In this document: one piece after another, positions 16,001-29,182 of the stretch
How positions within the stretch are numbered: position 1 is the stretch's first letter
Layout: each line of letters begins with the position of its first letter
Assembly: GCF_954871325.1 (NCBI RefSeq)
Contig: NC_088775.1
Location: 62,101,561 to 62,165,560, forward strand
Reading direction: 5' to 3'
DNA: 64,000 nt
Source of the DNA: Gordionus sp. m RMFG-2023
Lineage: Eukaryota > Nematomorpha > Gordioida > Chordodea > Parachordodidae
Translations under genes and position numbers: made by a program
Notes under the pieces: model-generated
The model's database searches: none
Seen by the model: only the letters and a program-made list of their open reading frames with translations
What the model was told of the DNA's origin: nothing

Positions 16001-19000
16001 CAATATTGTATATTTGTTTATCTCCTCAAAGGAAAAGGTAATTGTTTTAATTAAAATTTTTACATATTAATATTTTAAAGTATTTACTTCAATACTGTAT
16101 TTTTGGTTATCTCATTAATTTACATCAATATTGTATATCTGTTTATCTCCTTAAAGGAAAAGGTAATTGTTTTAATTAAAATTTTTACATATTAATATTT
16201 TAAAGTATTTACTTCAATATTGTAATTTTGGTTATCTCATTAATTTACTTCAATATTGTATATTTGTTTATCTCCTCAAAGGAAAAGGTAATTGTTTTAA
16301 TTAAAATTTTTACATATTAATATTTTAAAGTATTTACTTCAATACTGTATTTTTGGTTATCTCATTAATTTACATCAATATTGTATATTTGTTTATCTCC
16401 TTAAAGGAAAAGGTAATTGTTTTAATTAAAATTTTTACATATTAATATTTTAAAGTATTTACTTCAATACTGTATTTTTGGTTATCTCATTAATTTACAT
16501 CAATATTGTATATTTGTTTATCTCCTTAAAGGAAAAGGTAATTGTTTTAATTAAAATTTTTACATATTAATATTTTAAAGTATTTACTTCAATACTGTAT
16601 TTTTGGTTATCTCATTAATTTACATCAATATTGTATATTTGTTTATCTCCTTAAAGGAAAAGGTAATTGTTTTAATTAAAATTTTTACATATTAATATTT
16701 TAAAGTATTTACTTCAATACTGTATTTTTGGTTATCTCATTAATTTACATCAATATTGTATATTTGTTTATCTCCTTAAAGGAAAAGGTAATTGTTTTAA
16801 TTAAAATTTTTACATATTAATATTTTAAAGTATTTACTTCAATATTGTAATTTTGGTTATCTCATTAATTTACATCAATATTGTATATTTGTTTATCTCC
16901 TTAAAGGAAAAGGTAATTGTTTTAATTAAAATTTTTACATATTAATATTTTAAAGTGTTTACTTCAATGCTGTATTTTTGGTTATCTCATTAATTTACAT
17001 CAATATTGTATATTTGTTTATCTCCTTAAAGGAAAAGGTAATTGTTTTAATTAAAATTTTTACATATTAATATTTTAAAGTATTTACTTCAATACTGTAT
17101 TTTTGGTTATCTCATTAATTTACATCAATATTGTATATCTGTTTATCTCCTTAAAGGAAAAGGTAATTGTTTTAATTAAAATTTTTACATATTAATATTT
17201 TAAAGTATTTACTTCAATATTGTATTTTTGGTTATCTCATTAATTTACTTCAATATTGTATATTTGTTTATCTCCTCAAAGGAAAAGGTAATTGTTTTAA
17301 TTAAAATTTTTACATATTAATATTTTAAAGTATTTACTTCAATACTGTATTTTTGGTTATCTCATTAATTTACATCAATATTGTATATCTGTTTATCTCC
17401 TTAAAGGAAAAGGTAATTGTTTTAATTAAAATTTTTACATATTAATATTTTAAAGTGTTTACTTCAATGCTGTATTTTTGGTTATCTCATTAATTTACAT
17501 CAATATTGTATATTTGTTTATCTCCTTAAAGGAAAAGGTAATTGTTTTAATTAAAATTTTTACATATTAATATTTTAAAGTATTTACTTCAATACTGTAT
17601 TTTTGGTTATCTCATTAATTTACATCAATATTGTATATCTGTTTATCTCCTTAAAGGAAAAGGTAATTGTTTTAATTAAAATTTTTACATATTAATATTT
17701 TAAAGTGTTTACTTCAATGCTGTATTTTTGGTTATCTCATTAATTTACATCAATATTGTATATTTGTTTATCTCCTTAAAGGAAAAGGTAATTGTTTTAA
17801 TTAAAATTTTTACATATTAATATTTTAAAGTATTTACTTCAATACTGTATTTTTGGTTATCTCATTAATTTACATCAATATTGTATATCTGTTTATCTCC
17901 TTAAAGGAAAAGGTAATTGTTTTAATTAAAATTTTTACATATTAATATTTTAAAGTATTTACTTCAATACTGTATTTTTGGTTATCTCATTAATTTACAT
18001 CAATATTGTATATCTGTTTATCTCCTTAAAGGAAAAGGTAATTGTTTTAATTAAAATTTTTACATATTAATATTTTAAAGTATTTACTTCAATGCTGTAT
18101 TTTTGGTTATCTCATTAATTTACATCAATATTGTATATTTGTTTATCTCCTTAAAGGAAAAGGTAATTGTTTTAATTAAAATTTTTACATATTAATATTT
18201 TAAAGTATATACTTCAATACTGTATTTTTGGTTATCTCATTAATTTACATCAATATTGTATATCTGTTTATCTCCTTAAAGGAAAAGGTAATTGTTTTAA
18301 TTAAAATTTTTACATATTAATATTTTAAAGTGTTTACCTCAATGCTGTATTTTTGGTTATCTCATTAATTTACATCAATATTGTATATTTGTTTATCTCC
18401 TTAAAGGAAAAGTTAATTGTTTTAATTAAAATTTTTACATATTAATATTTTAAAGTGTTTACTTCAATGCTGTATTTTTGGTTATCTCATTAATTTACAT
18501 CAATATTGTATATTTGTTTATCTCCTTAAAGGAAAAGGTAATTGTTTTAATTAAAATTTTTACATATTAATATTTTAAAGTATATACTTCAATACTGTAT
18601 TTTTGGTTATCTCATTAATTTACATCAATATTGTATATCTGTTTATCTCCTTAAAGGAAAAGGTAATTGTTTTAATTAAAATTTTTACATATTAATATTT
18701 TAAAGTGTTTACTTCAATGCTGTATTTTTGGTTATATCATTAATTTACATCAATATTGTATATTTGTTTATCTCCTTAAAGGAAAAGGTAATTGTTTTAA
18801 TTAAAATTTTTACATATTAATATTTTAAAGTATTTACTTCAATACTGTATTTTTGGTTATCTCATTAATTTACATCAATATTGTATATTTGTTTATCTCC
18901 TTAAATGAAAAGGTAATTGTTTTAATTAAAATTTTTACATATTAATATTTTAAAGTATTTACTTCAATATTGTAATTTTGGTTATCTCATTAATTTACTT

Positions 19001-19312
19001 CAATATTGTATATTTGTTTATCTCCTCAAAGGAAAAGGTAATTGTTTTAATTAAAATTTTTACATATTAATATTTTAAAGTATTTACTTCAATACTGTAT
19101 TTTTGGTTATCTCATTAATTTACATCAATATTGTATATCTGTTTATCTCCTTAAAGGAAAAGGTAATTGTTTTAATTAAAATTTTTACATATTAATATTT
19201 TAAAGTGTTTACTTCAATGCTGTATTTTTGGTTATCTCATTAATTTACATCAATATTGTATATTTGTTTATCTCCTTAAAGGAAAAGGTAATTGTTTTAA
19301 TTAAAATTTTTA

Positions 19313-22300
19313 CATTTTAAAGTATTTACTTCAATATTGTATTTTTGATTATCTCATTAATTTACATCAATATTGTATATTTGTTTATCTCCTTAAAGGA
19401 AAAGGTAATTGTTTTAATTAAAATTTTTACATATTAATATTTTAAAGTATTTACTTCAGTACTGTATTTTTGGTTATCTCATTAATTTACATCAATATTG
19501 TATATCTGTTTATCTCCTTAAAGGAAAAGGTAATTGTTTTAATTAAAATTTTTACATATTAATATTTTAAAGTATTTACTTCAATATTGTAATTTTGGTT
19601 ATCTCATTAATTTACATCAATATTGTATATCTGTTTATCTCCTTAAAGGAAAAGGTAATTGTTTTAATTAAAATTTTCACATATTAATATTTTAAAGTGT
19701 TTACTTCAATGCTGTATTTTTGGTTATCTCATTAATTTACATCAATATTGTATATTTGTTTATCTCCTTAAAGGAAAAGGTAATTGTTTTAATTAAAATT
19801 TTTACATTTTAAAGTATTTACTTCAATATTGTATTTTTGGTTATCTCATTAATTTACATCAATATTGTATATTTGTTTATCTCCTTAAAGGAAAAGGTAA
19901 TTGTTTTAATTAAAATTTTTACATATTAATATTTTAAAGTATTTACTTCAGTACTGTATTTTTGGTTATCTCATTAATTTACATCAATATTGTATATCTG
20001 TTTATCTCCTTAGGAAAAGGTAATTGTTTTAATTAAAATTTTTACATATTAATATTTTAAAGTATTTACTTCAATATTGTAATTTTGGTTATCTCATTAA
20101 TTTACTTCAATATTGTATATTTGTTTATCTCTTCAAAGGAAAAGGTAATTGTTTTAATTAAAATTTTTACATATTAATATTTTAAAGTATTTACTTCAAT
20201 ACTGTATTTTTGGTTATCTCATTAATTTACATCAATATTGTATATTTGTTTATCTCCTTAAAGGAAAAGGTAATTGTTTTAATTAAAATTTTTACATATT
20301 AATATTTTAAAGTATTTACTTCAATACTGTATTTTTGGTTATCTTATTAATTTACATCAATATTGTATATTTGTTTATCTCCATAAAGGAAAAGGTAATT
20401 GTTTTAATTAAAATTTTTACATATTAATATTTTAAAGTATTTACTTCAATACTGAATTTTTGGTTATCACATTAATTTACATCAATATTGTATATTTGTT
20501 TATCTCCTTAAAGGAAAAGGTAATTGTTTTAATTAAAATTTTTACATATTAATATTTTAAAGTATTTACTTCAATACTGTATTTTTAGCTATCTCATTAA
20601 TTTACATCAATATTGTATATTTGTTTATCTCCTTAAAGGAAAAGGTAATTGTTTTAATTAAAATTTTTACATATTAATATTTTAAAGTATATACTTCAAT
20701 ACTGTATTTTTGGTTATCTCATTAATTTACATCAATATTGTATATCTGTTTATCTCCTTAAAGGAAAAGGTAATTGTTTTAATTAAAATTTTTACATATT
20801 AATATTTTAAAGTGTTTACTTCAATGCTGTATTTTTGGTTATCTCATTAATTTACATCAATATTGTATATTTGTTTATCTCCTTAAAGGAAAAGGTAATT
20901 GTTTTAATTAAAATTTTTACATATTAATATTTTAAAGTATTTACTTCAATACTGTATTTTTGGTTATCTCATTAATTTACATCAATATTGTATATTTGTT
21001 TATCTCCTTAAATGAAAAGGTAATTGTTTTAATTAAAATTTTAACATATTAATATTTTAAAGTATTTACTTCAATATTGTAATTTTGGTTATCTCATTAA
21101 TTTACTTCAATATTGTATATTTGTTTATCTCCTCAAAGGAAAAGGTAATTGTTTTAATTAAAATTTTTACATATTAATATTTTAAAGTATTTACTTCAAT
21201 ACTGTATTTTTGGTTATCTCATTAATTTACATCAATATTGTATATCTGTTTATCTCCTTAAAGGAAAAGGTAATTGTTTTAATTAAAATTTTTACATATT
21301 AATATTTTAAAGTGTTTACTTCAATGCTGTATTTTTGGTTATCTCATTAATTTACATCAATATTGTATATTTGTTTATCTCCTTAAAGGAAAAGGTAATT
21401 GTTTTAATTAAAATTTTTACATTTTAAAGTATTTACTTCAATATTGTATTTTTGGTTATCTCATTAATTTACATCAATATTGTATATTTGTTTATCTCCT
21501 TAAAGGAAAAGGTAATTGTTTTAATTAAAATTTTTACATATTAATATTTTAAAGTATTTACTTCAATACTGTATTTTTGGTTATCTCATTAATTTACATC
21601 AATATTGTATATTTGTTTATCTACTTAAAGGAAAAGGTAATTGTTTTAATTAAAATTTTTACATATTAATATTTTAAAGTATTTACTTCAATATTGTAAT
21701 TTTGGTTATCTCATTAATTTACTTCAATATTGTATATTTGTTTATCTCCTCAAAGGAAAAGGTAATTGTTTTAATTAAAATTTTTACATATTAATATTTT
21801 AAAGTATTTACTTCAATACTGTATTTTTGGTTATCTCATTAATTTACATCAATATTGTATATTTGTTTATCTCCTTAAAGGAAAAGGTAATTGTTTTAAT
21901 TAAAATTTTTACATTTTAAAGTATTTACTTCAATATTGTATTTTTGGTTATCTCATTAATTTACATCAATATTGTATATTTGTTTATCTCCTTAAAGGAA
22001 AAGGTAATTGTTTTAATTAAAATTTTTACATATTAATATTTTAAAGTATTTACTTCAGTACTGTATTTTTGGTTATCTCATTAATTTACATCAATATTGT
22101 ATATCTGTTTATCTCCTTAAAGGAAAAGGTAATTGTTTTAATTAAAATTTTTACATATTAATATTTTAAAGTATTTACTTCAATATTGTAATTTTGGTTA
22201 TCTCATTAATTTACTTCAATATTGTATATTTGTTTATCTCTTCAAAGGAAAAGGTAATTGTTTTAATTAAAATTTTTACATATTAATATTTTAAAGTATT

Positions 22301-22800
22301 TACTTCAGTACTGTATTTTTGGTTATCTCATTAATTTACATCAATATTGTATATCTGTTTATCTCCTTAAAGGAAAAGGTAATTGTTTTAATTAAAATTT
22401 TTACATATTAATATTTTAAAGTATTTACTTCAATATTGTATTTTTGGTTATCTCATTAATTTACATCAATATTGTATATTTGTTTATCTCCTTAAAGGAA
22501 AAGGTAATTGTTTTAATTAAAATTTTTACATATTAATATTTTAAAGTATTTACTTCAATACTGAATTTTTGGTTATCACATTAATTTACATCAATATTGT
22601 ATATTTGTTTATCTCCTTAAAGGAAAAGGTAATTGTTTTAATTAAAATTTTTACATATTAATATTTTAAAGTATTTACTTCAATACTGTATTTTTAGCTA
22701 TCTCATTAATTTACATCAATATTGTATATTTGTTTATCTCCTTAAAGGAAAAGGTAATTGTTTTAATTAAAATTTTTACATATTAATATTTTAAAGTATT
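19313..22800 (+). repeat. Sat1 higher-order block, second pair
   Basis: The same succession of variant monomers as in the block at 8851 is seen again about 10.46 kb downstream. It includes the short monomer at 19313, the shortened CTCCTTAGGAAAAGG junction near 20010 (also near 9552), CTCCATAAAG near 20393, and the GGTTATCACATT variant near 20460. A partial second copy follows, about 2.1 kb further on (for example GGTTATCACATT near 22570). It looks internally shortened. The shared order of private variants shows a segmental duplication within the array rather than independent mutation. Confidence 0.8.
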
Positions 22801-23578
22801 TACTTCAATACTGTATTGGTTATCTCATTAATTTACATCAATATTGTATATCTGTTTATCTCCTTAAAGGAAAAGGTAATTGTTTTAATTAAAATTTTTA
22901 CATATTAATATTTTAAAGTATTTACTTCAATATTGTAATTTTGGTTATCTCATTAATTTACTTCAATATTGTATATTTGTTTATCTCCTCAACGGAAAAG
23001 GTAATTGTTTTAATTAAAATTTTTACATATTAATATTTTAAAGTATTTAATTCAATACTGTATTTTTGGTTATCTCATTAATTTACATCAATATTGTATA
23101 TATGTATATCTCCTTAAAGGAAAAGGTAAATGTTTTAATTAAAATTTTTACATATTAATATTTTAAAGTATATACTTCAATACTGTATTTTTGGTTATCT
23201 CATTAATTTACATCAATATTGTATATCTGTTTATCTCCTCAAAGGAAAAGGTAATTGTTTTAATTAAAATTTTTACATATTAATATTTTAAAGTATTTAC
23301 TTCAATACTGTATTTTTGGTTATCTCATTAATTTACATCAATATTGTATATTTGTTTATCTCCTTAAAGGAAAAGGTAATTGTTTTAATTAAAATTTTTA
23401 CATATTAATATTTTAAAGTATATACTTCAATACTGTATTGGTTATCTCATTAATTTACATCAATATTGTATATCTGTTTATCTCCTTAAAGGAAAAGGTA
23501 ATTGTTTTAATTAAAATTTTTACATATTAATATTTTACAGTATTTACTTCAATATTGTTATTGTGGCAATCTTAAATA

Positions 23579-23866
23579 ATGATACCAACTTCATACCGAA
23601 AGTCCAAATATTATAAATGTATAATTTATTATATTTGTACTTCTCCAACCTGCCATGGTAGAGGATTTACATTAAATAATGTATTTATTCTGACAGCAGA
23701 ATGCAATGGTAAATTATTTAATATGCAAGATTTTAATATACAAGATGTAATTTATTATTCTCTAGATATTTGCAACTACTTGAGAGCAAGAAGAGGAAGT
23801 ATTTTACAATATAATATGAAAATCAAATTAATATATTTTTCCTTAAGTATCATTGGGAAGAAATGA
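23579..23866 (+). CDS. Upstream FLYWCH-like module of MULE-1
   Basis: An open frame of 95 codons begins 20 bases after the satellite ends. Residues about 12-45 read as a cysteine pair spaced by four residues (CTSPTC), then GRG, TLNN and FILT. This spacing resembles the FLYWCH-type finger further down at about residues 99-130 of the frame starting at 24933 (CRLSHC, ARG, LLN, FTLT, HNH). The second half of the finger is poor because the HNH histidines are absent. A GTATTTTAC donor at about 23799 and a CCTTAAG acceptor at 23847 would splice it in phase 1 to the first 150-base cassette. It may be the 5' exon of the MULE-1 gene or a fragment of another copy. The splice reading is inference. Confidence 0.4.
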   Translation: MIPTSYRKSKYYKCIIYYICTSPTCHGRGFTLNNVFILTAECNGKLFNMQDFNIQDVIYYSLDICNYLRARRGSILQYNMKIKLIYFSLSIIGKK

Positions 23867-24930
23867 AGATAATGTGACTTCTGTGAATATTCATAAACAA
23901 GAAGATGGAAGTGCTGTGAGGATTTCTGGGATCCTTGAAGAAGGTCCGGAGTCGATATATTCGATGATCAATCCTATTCGAGAAGATGCTGATTTTGGTT
24001 AATCAAAATTTTGTTAATATATTTTCTTTTTAATTTAATCATAGTTAATCAAAATTTTTTTAGTATATTTTCTTTTTAATTTTATCATAATTAATCAAAA
24101 ATATATTTTTCCTTAAGAATCGATGGGTAGAAATGAAGAGATTGTGACTTCTGTGATTAATCATGAACAAGAAGATGGAGGTGCTGTGGGGATTTCTGGG
24201 ATCCTTGAAGAAGGTCCGGAGTCGATATCCTCGATGATCAATCCTATTCGAGAAGATGCTGATTTTGGTTAAACAAAATTTTGTTAATATATTTTCTTTT
24301 TAATTTTATCATAGTTAATCAAAATTTTGTTAGTATATTTTCTTTTTAATTTTATCATAATTAATCAAAAATATTTTTTTCCTTAAGAATCGATGCGTAG
24401 AAATGAAGAGATTGTGACTTCTGTGATTAATCATGAACAAGAAGATGGAGGTGCTGTGGGGATTTCTGGGATCCCTGAAGAAGGTCCGGAGTCGATATCC
24501 TCAATGATAAATCCTATTCGAGAAGATGCTGATTTTAGTTAATCAAAATTTTGTTAATATATTTTCTTTTTAATTTTATCATAGTTAATCAAAATTTTGT
24601 TAGTATATTTTCTTTTTAATTTTATCATAATTAATCAAAAATATTTTTTTCCTTAAGAATCGATGGGTAGAAATGAAAAGATTGTGACTTCTGTGATTAA
24701 TCATGAACAAGAAGATGGAGGTGCTGTGGGGATTTCTGGGATCCCTGAAGAAGGTCCGGAGTCGATATCCTCAATGATAAATCCTATTCGAGAAGATGCT
24801 GATTTTGGTTAATCAAAATTTTGTTAATATATTTTCTTTTTAATTTTATCATAGTTAATCAAAATTTTGTTAAAATATTTTCTTTTTAATTTTATCATAA
24901 TTAATCAAAAATATTTTTTTCCTTAAGAAT
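23841..24930 (+). repeat. Tandem 270-bp exon-intron cassettes of MULE-1
   Basis: The junction CCTTAAG recurs at 23841, 24111, 24381, 24651 and 24921, exactly 270 bp apart. Each unit has a 150-base open segment followed by about 120 bases that begin GTTAATC or GTTAAAC and end in a T-rich tract plus CCTTAAG, like an intron. The 150-base segment is a multiple of three, open in one frame in every copy and phase 1 at both ends, so joined copies would give a 50-residue protein repeat with motifs such as GRNEEIVTSVINHEQEDG and EEGPESISSMINPIREDADF. Differences between copies are mostly base substitutions that keep the frame open. The intron-like part contains its own ~46-bp sub-repeat. The fifth unit runs into the transposase frame. 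Confidence 0.85.
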
Positions 24931-26508
24931 CGATGGGTAGAAATAAAGAGATTGTGACTTCTGTGATTAATCATGAACAAGAAGATGGAGAGGATGATCT
25001 CCATGTTTTACCATATTTGGACGAAAGTTTTATAGATGAAGATGTTGTAATCGATATCTCCATTGCAGCTGATAGCTCTGTAACTTTACCAATATCAGTT
25101 AATAACATTCAATTCTCATATTTAAATGTAGAACAGCCATATAATTTTATTCTTTCCCATAAAAAACGTAATTTGTTATATTCAAATAAATTTCTATATG
25201 TTCATCATAAATTTGGAATTTTATTTAAATGTAGACTAAGTCATTGTACGGCAAGAGGTACATTATTAAATATGCAGTTTACATTGACACATATTCACAA
25301 CCATCCTTCTGAATCTGAGGAAGAGCATTATGCAATTTTAGTAACTATGAATAAACTTAAAGAACAAATTCGAGCGTACCCCTATCAAAGCAAACGTAAA
25401 ACATATAATCAAGTTATGCATATTAGAAAAATGGATCCTCTTTTAACTCTATTCTAATGCTCTACCAACATTTCTATCTGTCAAAACTATTATGAATCGT
25501 GTTATTAAATCATTGAGACCACCTTTGCCTCTTATAAATTCTGATATCCGATTATACGGGGATTATAAATTAACACTTGATAATAAGACTTTTTTAATTT
25601 GTAATGAAAATAATGAATATTTTCTACACATGAACTACTTGAAAGTCTCTGTAATGCCGACCAAATTTTGATGGACGGCACATTTTTTTCGTGTCCTATA
25701 TTACAATTATACACTATTCATATAAGGATTAATCATACAATAATTCCTTGCGCATATATATTATTGCCAAATAAAAATAAAGAAACGTATCTAAAAATGT
25801 TGAATCTTTTAAAAAACTATTGCCGATCTATAGGTATTTCCCTTTCTCCTTCTAAAGCACTTATAGATTTCGAAATGGGAGCACTTACAGCACTCGAAGA
25901 AATTTTTCCAACCATTTCTGTCAAGGGATGCTACTTTCATTATTGTCAATATATTTTAAGACGAATACAGGGTAATAGGTTGACAGCATATAGTCGTCTT
26001 AATCCTGATTTTAATAGATTTTATCGCAGACTAATGGCGATACCCTTCTTAACCGAAATCGACATACCATTGGTATTGTCAGAATTAAATAATGAAGTAG
26101 AGGCCTTTAATTTAGATCCCATAAGAGATCTCTTTACATACTTTAAAAGTACTTGGATTAACCCAAACGCTATATTTAAATATAAGATGTGGAACATGTA
26201 TGATGTTCAAGGTGTAAGAACATGAGGGATTTCATCGTTCTTTAAAAGAGTATATAACATATTCTCATCCTAATTTATATCTTTTTATTGATATATTAAA
26301 ACAAATACAACAAGATATGGATATAAAATTTATCCAATTGCGTAATTGGAAAAAAGTTACCGAAAGAAAAAAAAAATACTGTATAATAGACGAGAAAATC
26401 AGACAAGAAACATTTTTATATTACACTACTTATACACCAATGCAGTATTTAGATAAAATATCAAGATATTTAATATCGAAAAAAAATAATGATATACCTG
26501 CTGACTAG
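24918..26508 (+). pseudogene. MULE-1 transposase (FLYWCH + DDE), decayed
   Basis: This is a Mutator-like transposase that would bind the element ends and catalyse cut-and-paste transposition in the nucleus. The first frame (24933-25457) starts with the cassette-derived peptide, an acidic stretch, then a FLYWCH zinc finger (CRLSHC ... HNHP). A second frame continues near 25460-25625 with RPPLPLINSDIRLYG. The DDE core is at 25668-26225: MDGTF (first Asp), ALIDFEMGAL (second Asp), KGCYFHYCQ. The C-terminal part lies at 26228-26508. Frame changes lie near 25455 and 25625. A short deletion near 26222 removes the NNHVEGF segment that carries the catalytic Glu, still visible in the inverted copy. 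It is therefore inactive. Intact end repeats were not found. Confidence 0.85.
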
Positions 26509-26519
26509 ATTATTTTTCA

Positions 26520-27870
26520 TTTAAATTTTTTTTTTTCGATATTAAATATCTTATCCAAGATATGCGAAAATAAAGATTTTAATTCACAGAAATATCTTCG
26601 TAGAATATTTGATTTTTTGACTTTCTAAATACTACTAAGGTGTATAGGTAGTGTAATATAAAAATATTTCTTGTCTATTTTGCAGTATTTTTTTTTCTCT
26701 CGGTAACTTTTTTCCCATTTATTTGTTATAACATATCAATAAAAATATATAAATTAGGATAAGTAACAATAAGTAATATACACTTATAGAACGATAAAAT
26801 CCTTCAACATGGTTATTTGTTCTTACACCTTGAACATCATACATGTCAAAGATATAAATTAGGATGAGAATATGTTATATAATCTTTTAGAGAACAATAA
26901 AATCCTTCAACATGGTTATTTGTTCTTACACCTTGAACATCATACATGTTCCACATCTTATATTTAAATTTAGCGTTTGGGTTAATCCAAGTACTTTTAA
27001 AGTATGTAAAGAGATCTCTTATGGGATCTAAATTAAAGGCCTCTACTTCATTATTTAAATCTGACAATACCAATGGTATGTCGATTTCGGTTAAGAAGGG
27101 TATCGCTATTAGTCTGCGATCTTAAAATCAGGATTAAGAATTCTATATGCTGTCAACCTATTACCCTGTATTCGTCTTAAAATACATTGACCATAATGAA
27201 AATAGCAGGTTGGAAATATTTATTCGAATTCGTAAGTACTCTCATTTAAAAATCTATAATGGCTTTAGAAGGAGAAAAGAAAATACCTATAGATCGACAA
27301 TGGTTATTTTTAGAATTCTTTATTTTTATTTGGCAATAATATATACGCGCAAAGAATTATTGTATGAATAGTGTATAATTGCTTAAATAATATAGGACAC
27401 GAAAAAAATGTGCCGCCCATCAAAATTTGGTCGGCATTACAGAGACTTTCAAGTGTAGAAAATATTAATAATTCATTATTTTCATTACAAATTAAAAAAA
27501 GTCTTATTATCAAGTATTAATTTATAATCGGATATCAGAATTTATAAGAGGCAAAGGTGGTCTCAATGATTTAATAACACGATTCATAATAGTTTTGACA
27601 GGTAGAAATGTTGGTAGAGCATTAGGATGGAGTTGAAAGAGAGGATCTATTTTTCTAATACGCATAACTTGATTATATGTTTTGATAGTTGTAAGCTCTA
27701 ATTTGTTCTTTAAGTTTATTCACTAAAATATAATTCTCTTCTTATGATTCATCAGGCTGGTTGTGAATATGTGTCAATGTAAACTTCATATTTAATAATA
27801 TTCCGATAATAGTTTTCACAGAAAGAAATGTTGTTATAGCATTGAAATGGAGTTGAACACTTTTGCTTAG
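26520..27870 (-). pseudogene. Inverted, more decayed copy of MULE-1 transposase
   Basis: The minus strand repeats the MULE-1 coding region in opposite orientation, tail to tail with the plus copy and only about 15-50 bp from it. Recognisable pieces on the minus strand include the finger remnant LTHIHNQPDE (near 27760), the first catalytic segment as MGGTFFSCP (near 27415, Asp changed to Gly), and 26846-27073 with NNHVEGF. This copy keeps the Glu-containing segment lost from the plus copy. About 100 bp are duplicated inside it (26788-26845 and 26892-26950). A partial extra copy of the segment at 27590-27640 lies near 27805-27860. Many frame breaks make it non-functional. Confidence 0.8.
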
Positions 27871-29182
27871 ATAAAGTATGTTAGATATTAACTTGCATAT
27901 TCACATTCAACAGATTCAATTGTTATGCATATATTTTTATTAAAAAACGTAAAAAACGTTAAATTATAAAGGTTGAAATTATTATTTTTGGGGAAAAGTA
28001 AAATTATATGACTGAATCGATATTTACATTGTGGATGTATGTTCTATTTGTGAGGAAAAGATTGGTGAAATCGATTACATCTTTTTCATCCATAAAATTT
28101 TTGTCTAGTTTTTTTCAATATGTTTTAGTTCGACAATTAATTTTTACATTACAAATAGAATCTGAATGTCATATTATTTATAATTAAATATTATATTTTA
28201 TTATAGGATATTTGTAGCTTTTTAATTTTTTGTCATATAAATTGAGAATTTTTGAAAATATATTTTAAAATAAAACTTTATTATTCATATTTTTTGTATC
28301 ATGTCTAAATATATGGAAGGAGATAATTTATAAAAGAAATGTAGAATATAAATATAATCATTATTATATTCATAAAATCAATTTCACATTTTTAACTTAA
28401 AACAATCGATTAATTAATTATTAGACTTTTCACATGTCTTGGTCAATAATAGGTATAAAAATTATAAAATCTGATTACTTCAAAAAATATAGACTTAGAA
28501 TTTAAATAAATATGTAATTGAAACTTACCTAATCTTAACAATTTAATAGATTAGAAATAATTAAACACTTTTGATTTAGATATTATTAAAAAATAATTTC
28601 TTAATGTGATTTGCTGGATGATGTTAACTTTTCAAAATTTAGTTATCCACAGTTAAAGATCTTGATAAATATATGTACATTTCACTAGCAATGTAAAGTT
28701 TAATATAGCTTCGAATCTGAAGGGTTCAGAAATTTAAAATGGTTTGGTTGGATATTTTCAGAGGACAAAGCCTAAAGACCTAGAATACAATAGAAATGAC
28801 AATTTATTACAAATAAGTAACATGTACTTAAAACATAAACACCAAAATAAATTTTAAATATATGCGTAGTTAAGGATTTCATCTGGTAATATCTATAATC
28901 AGTGTCTACATGGCCGGGGTGGGTAGGAGACATAGCCTCCAAATTATTCAACCCTAGAACTCGAGGGCAATGCTATATTAAATTTAATATATATTTTTTT
29001 ATATAAGTAATATCATCAAAATTTTTCATTCGATGATTTTTAGATTTAAAAAAATGCGTCTAAAAGATTTTCAATAATATTATTCCAAAAAAATCATCGA
29101 TAGTTGGTGTCTTTTTTGATGTGTCTAAAATTATAATAATAATAGTTAAAATTATACCTAAAACTAATTATTTATTATAAGA
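27871..29182. other. AT-rich stretch, no gene seen
   Basis: No reading frame, finger motif or long repeat was recognised. A short GC-richer patch at about 28910-28975 (GGCCGGGGTGGGTAGGAGAC) stands out but matches nothing known to me. Confidence 0.5.

Larger units (their letters stand above)
1..23560 (+). repeat. Sat1: 125-bp tandem satellite array
   Basis: A head-to-tail array of an AT-rich 125-bp monomer fills the first 23.5 kb, about 188 copies by length. The period was measured from ATTTTAAAGT recurring at 1, 126, 251 and 376. Some monomers are about 117 bp because 8 bp are missing before ATTTTAAAGT (near 1236, 8851, 9347, 10962, 11452, 15445, 19313, 19802, 21420, 21912). Two main variants alternate: one with CTGTATTTTTGG and CATCAATATTG, the other with TTGTAATTTTGG, CTTCAATATTG and CCTCAAAGG. 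The most constant part is TTGTTTTAATTAAAATTTTT, which contains the perfect palindrome TTTTAATTAAAA. The array starts outside the window and ends in a degenerate monomer at about 23530-23565. No coding potential is seen. Identity as a centromeric or pericentromeric satellite is only an inference. Confidence 0.98.

Noticed and set aside
1-23560. Regular repeats that could suggest a CRISPR array
   Set aside because: The whole 125-bp unit repeats with no unique spacers, and the sequence is eukaryotic satellite DNA.
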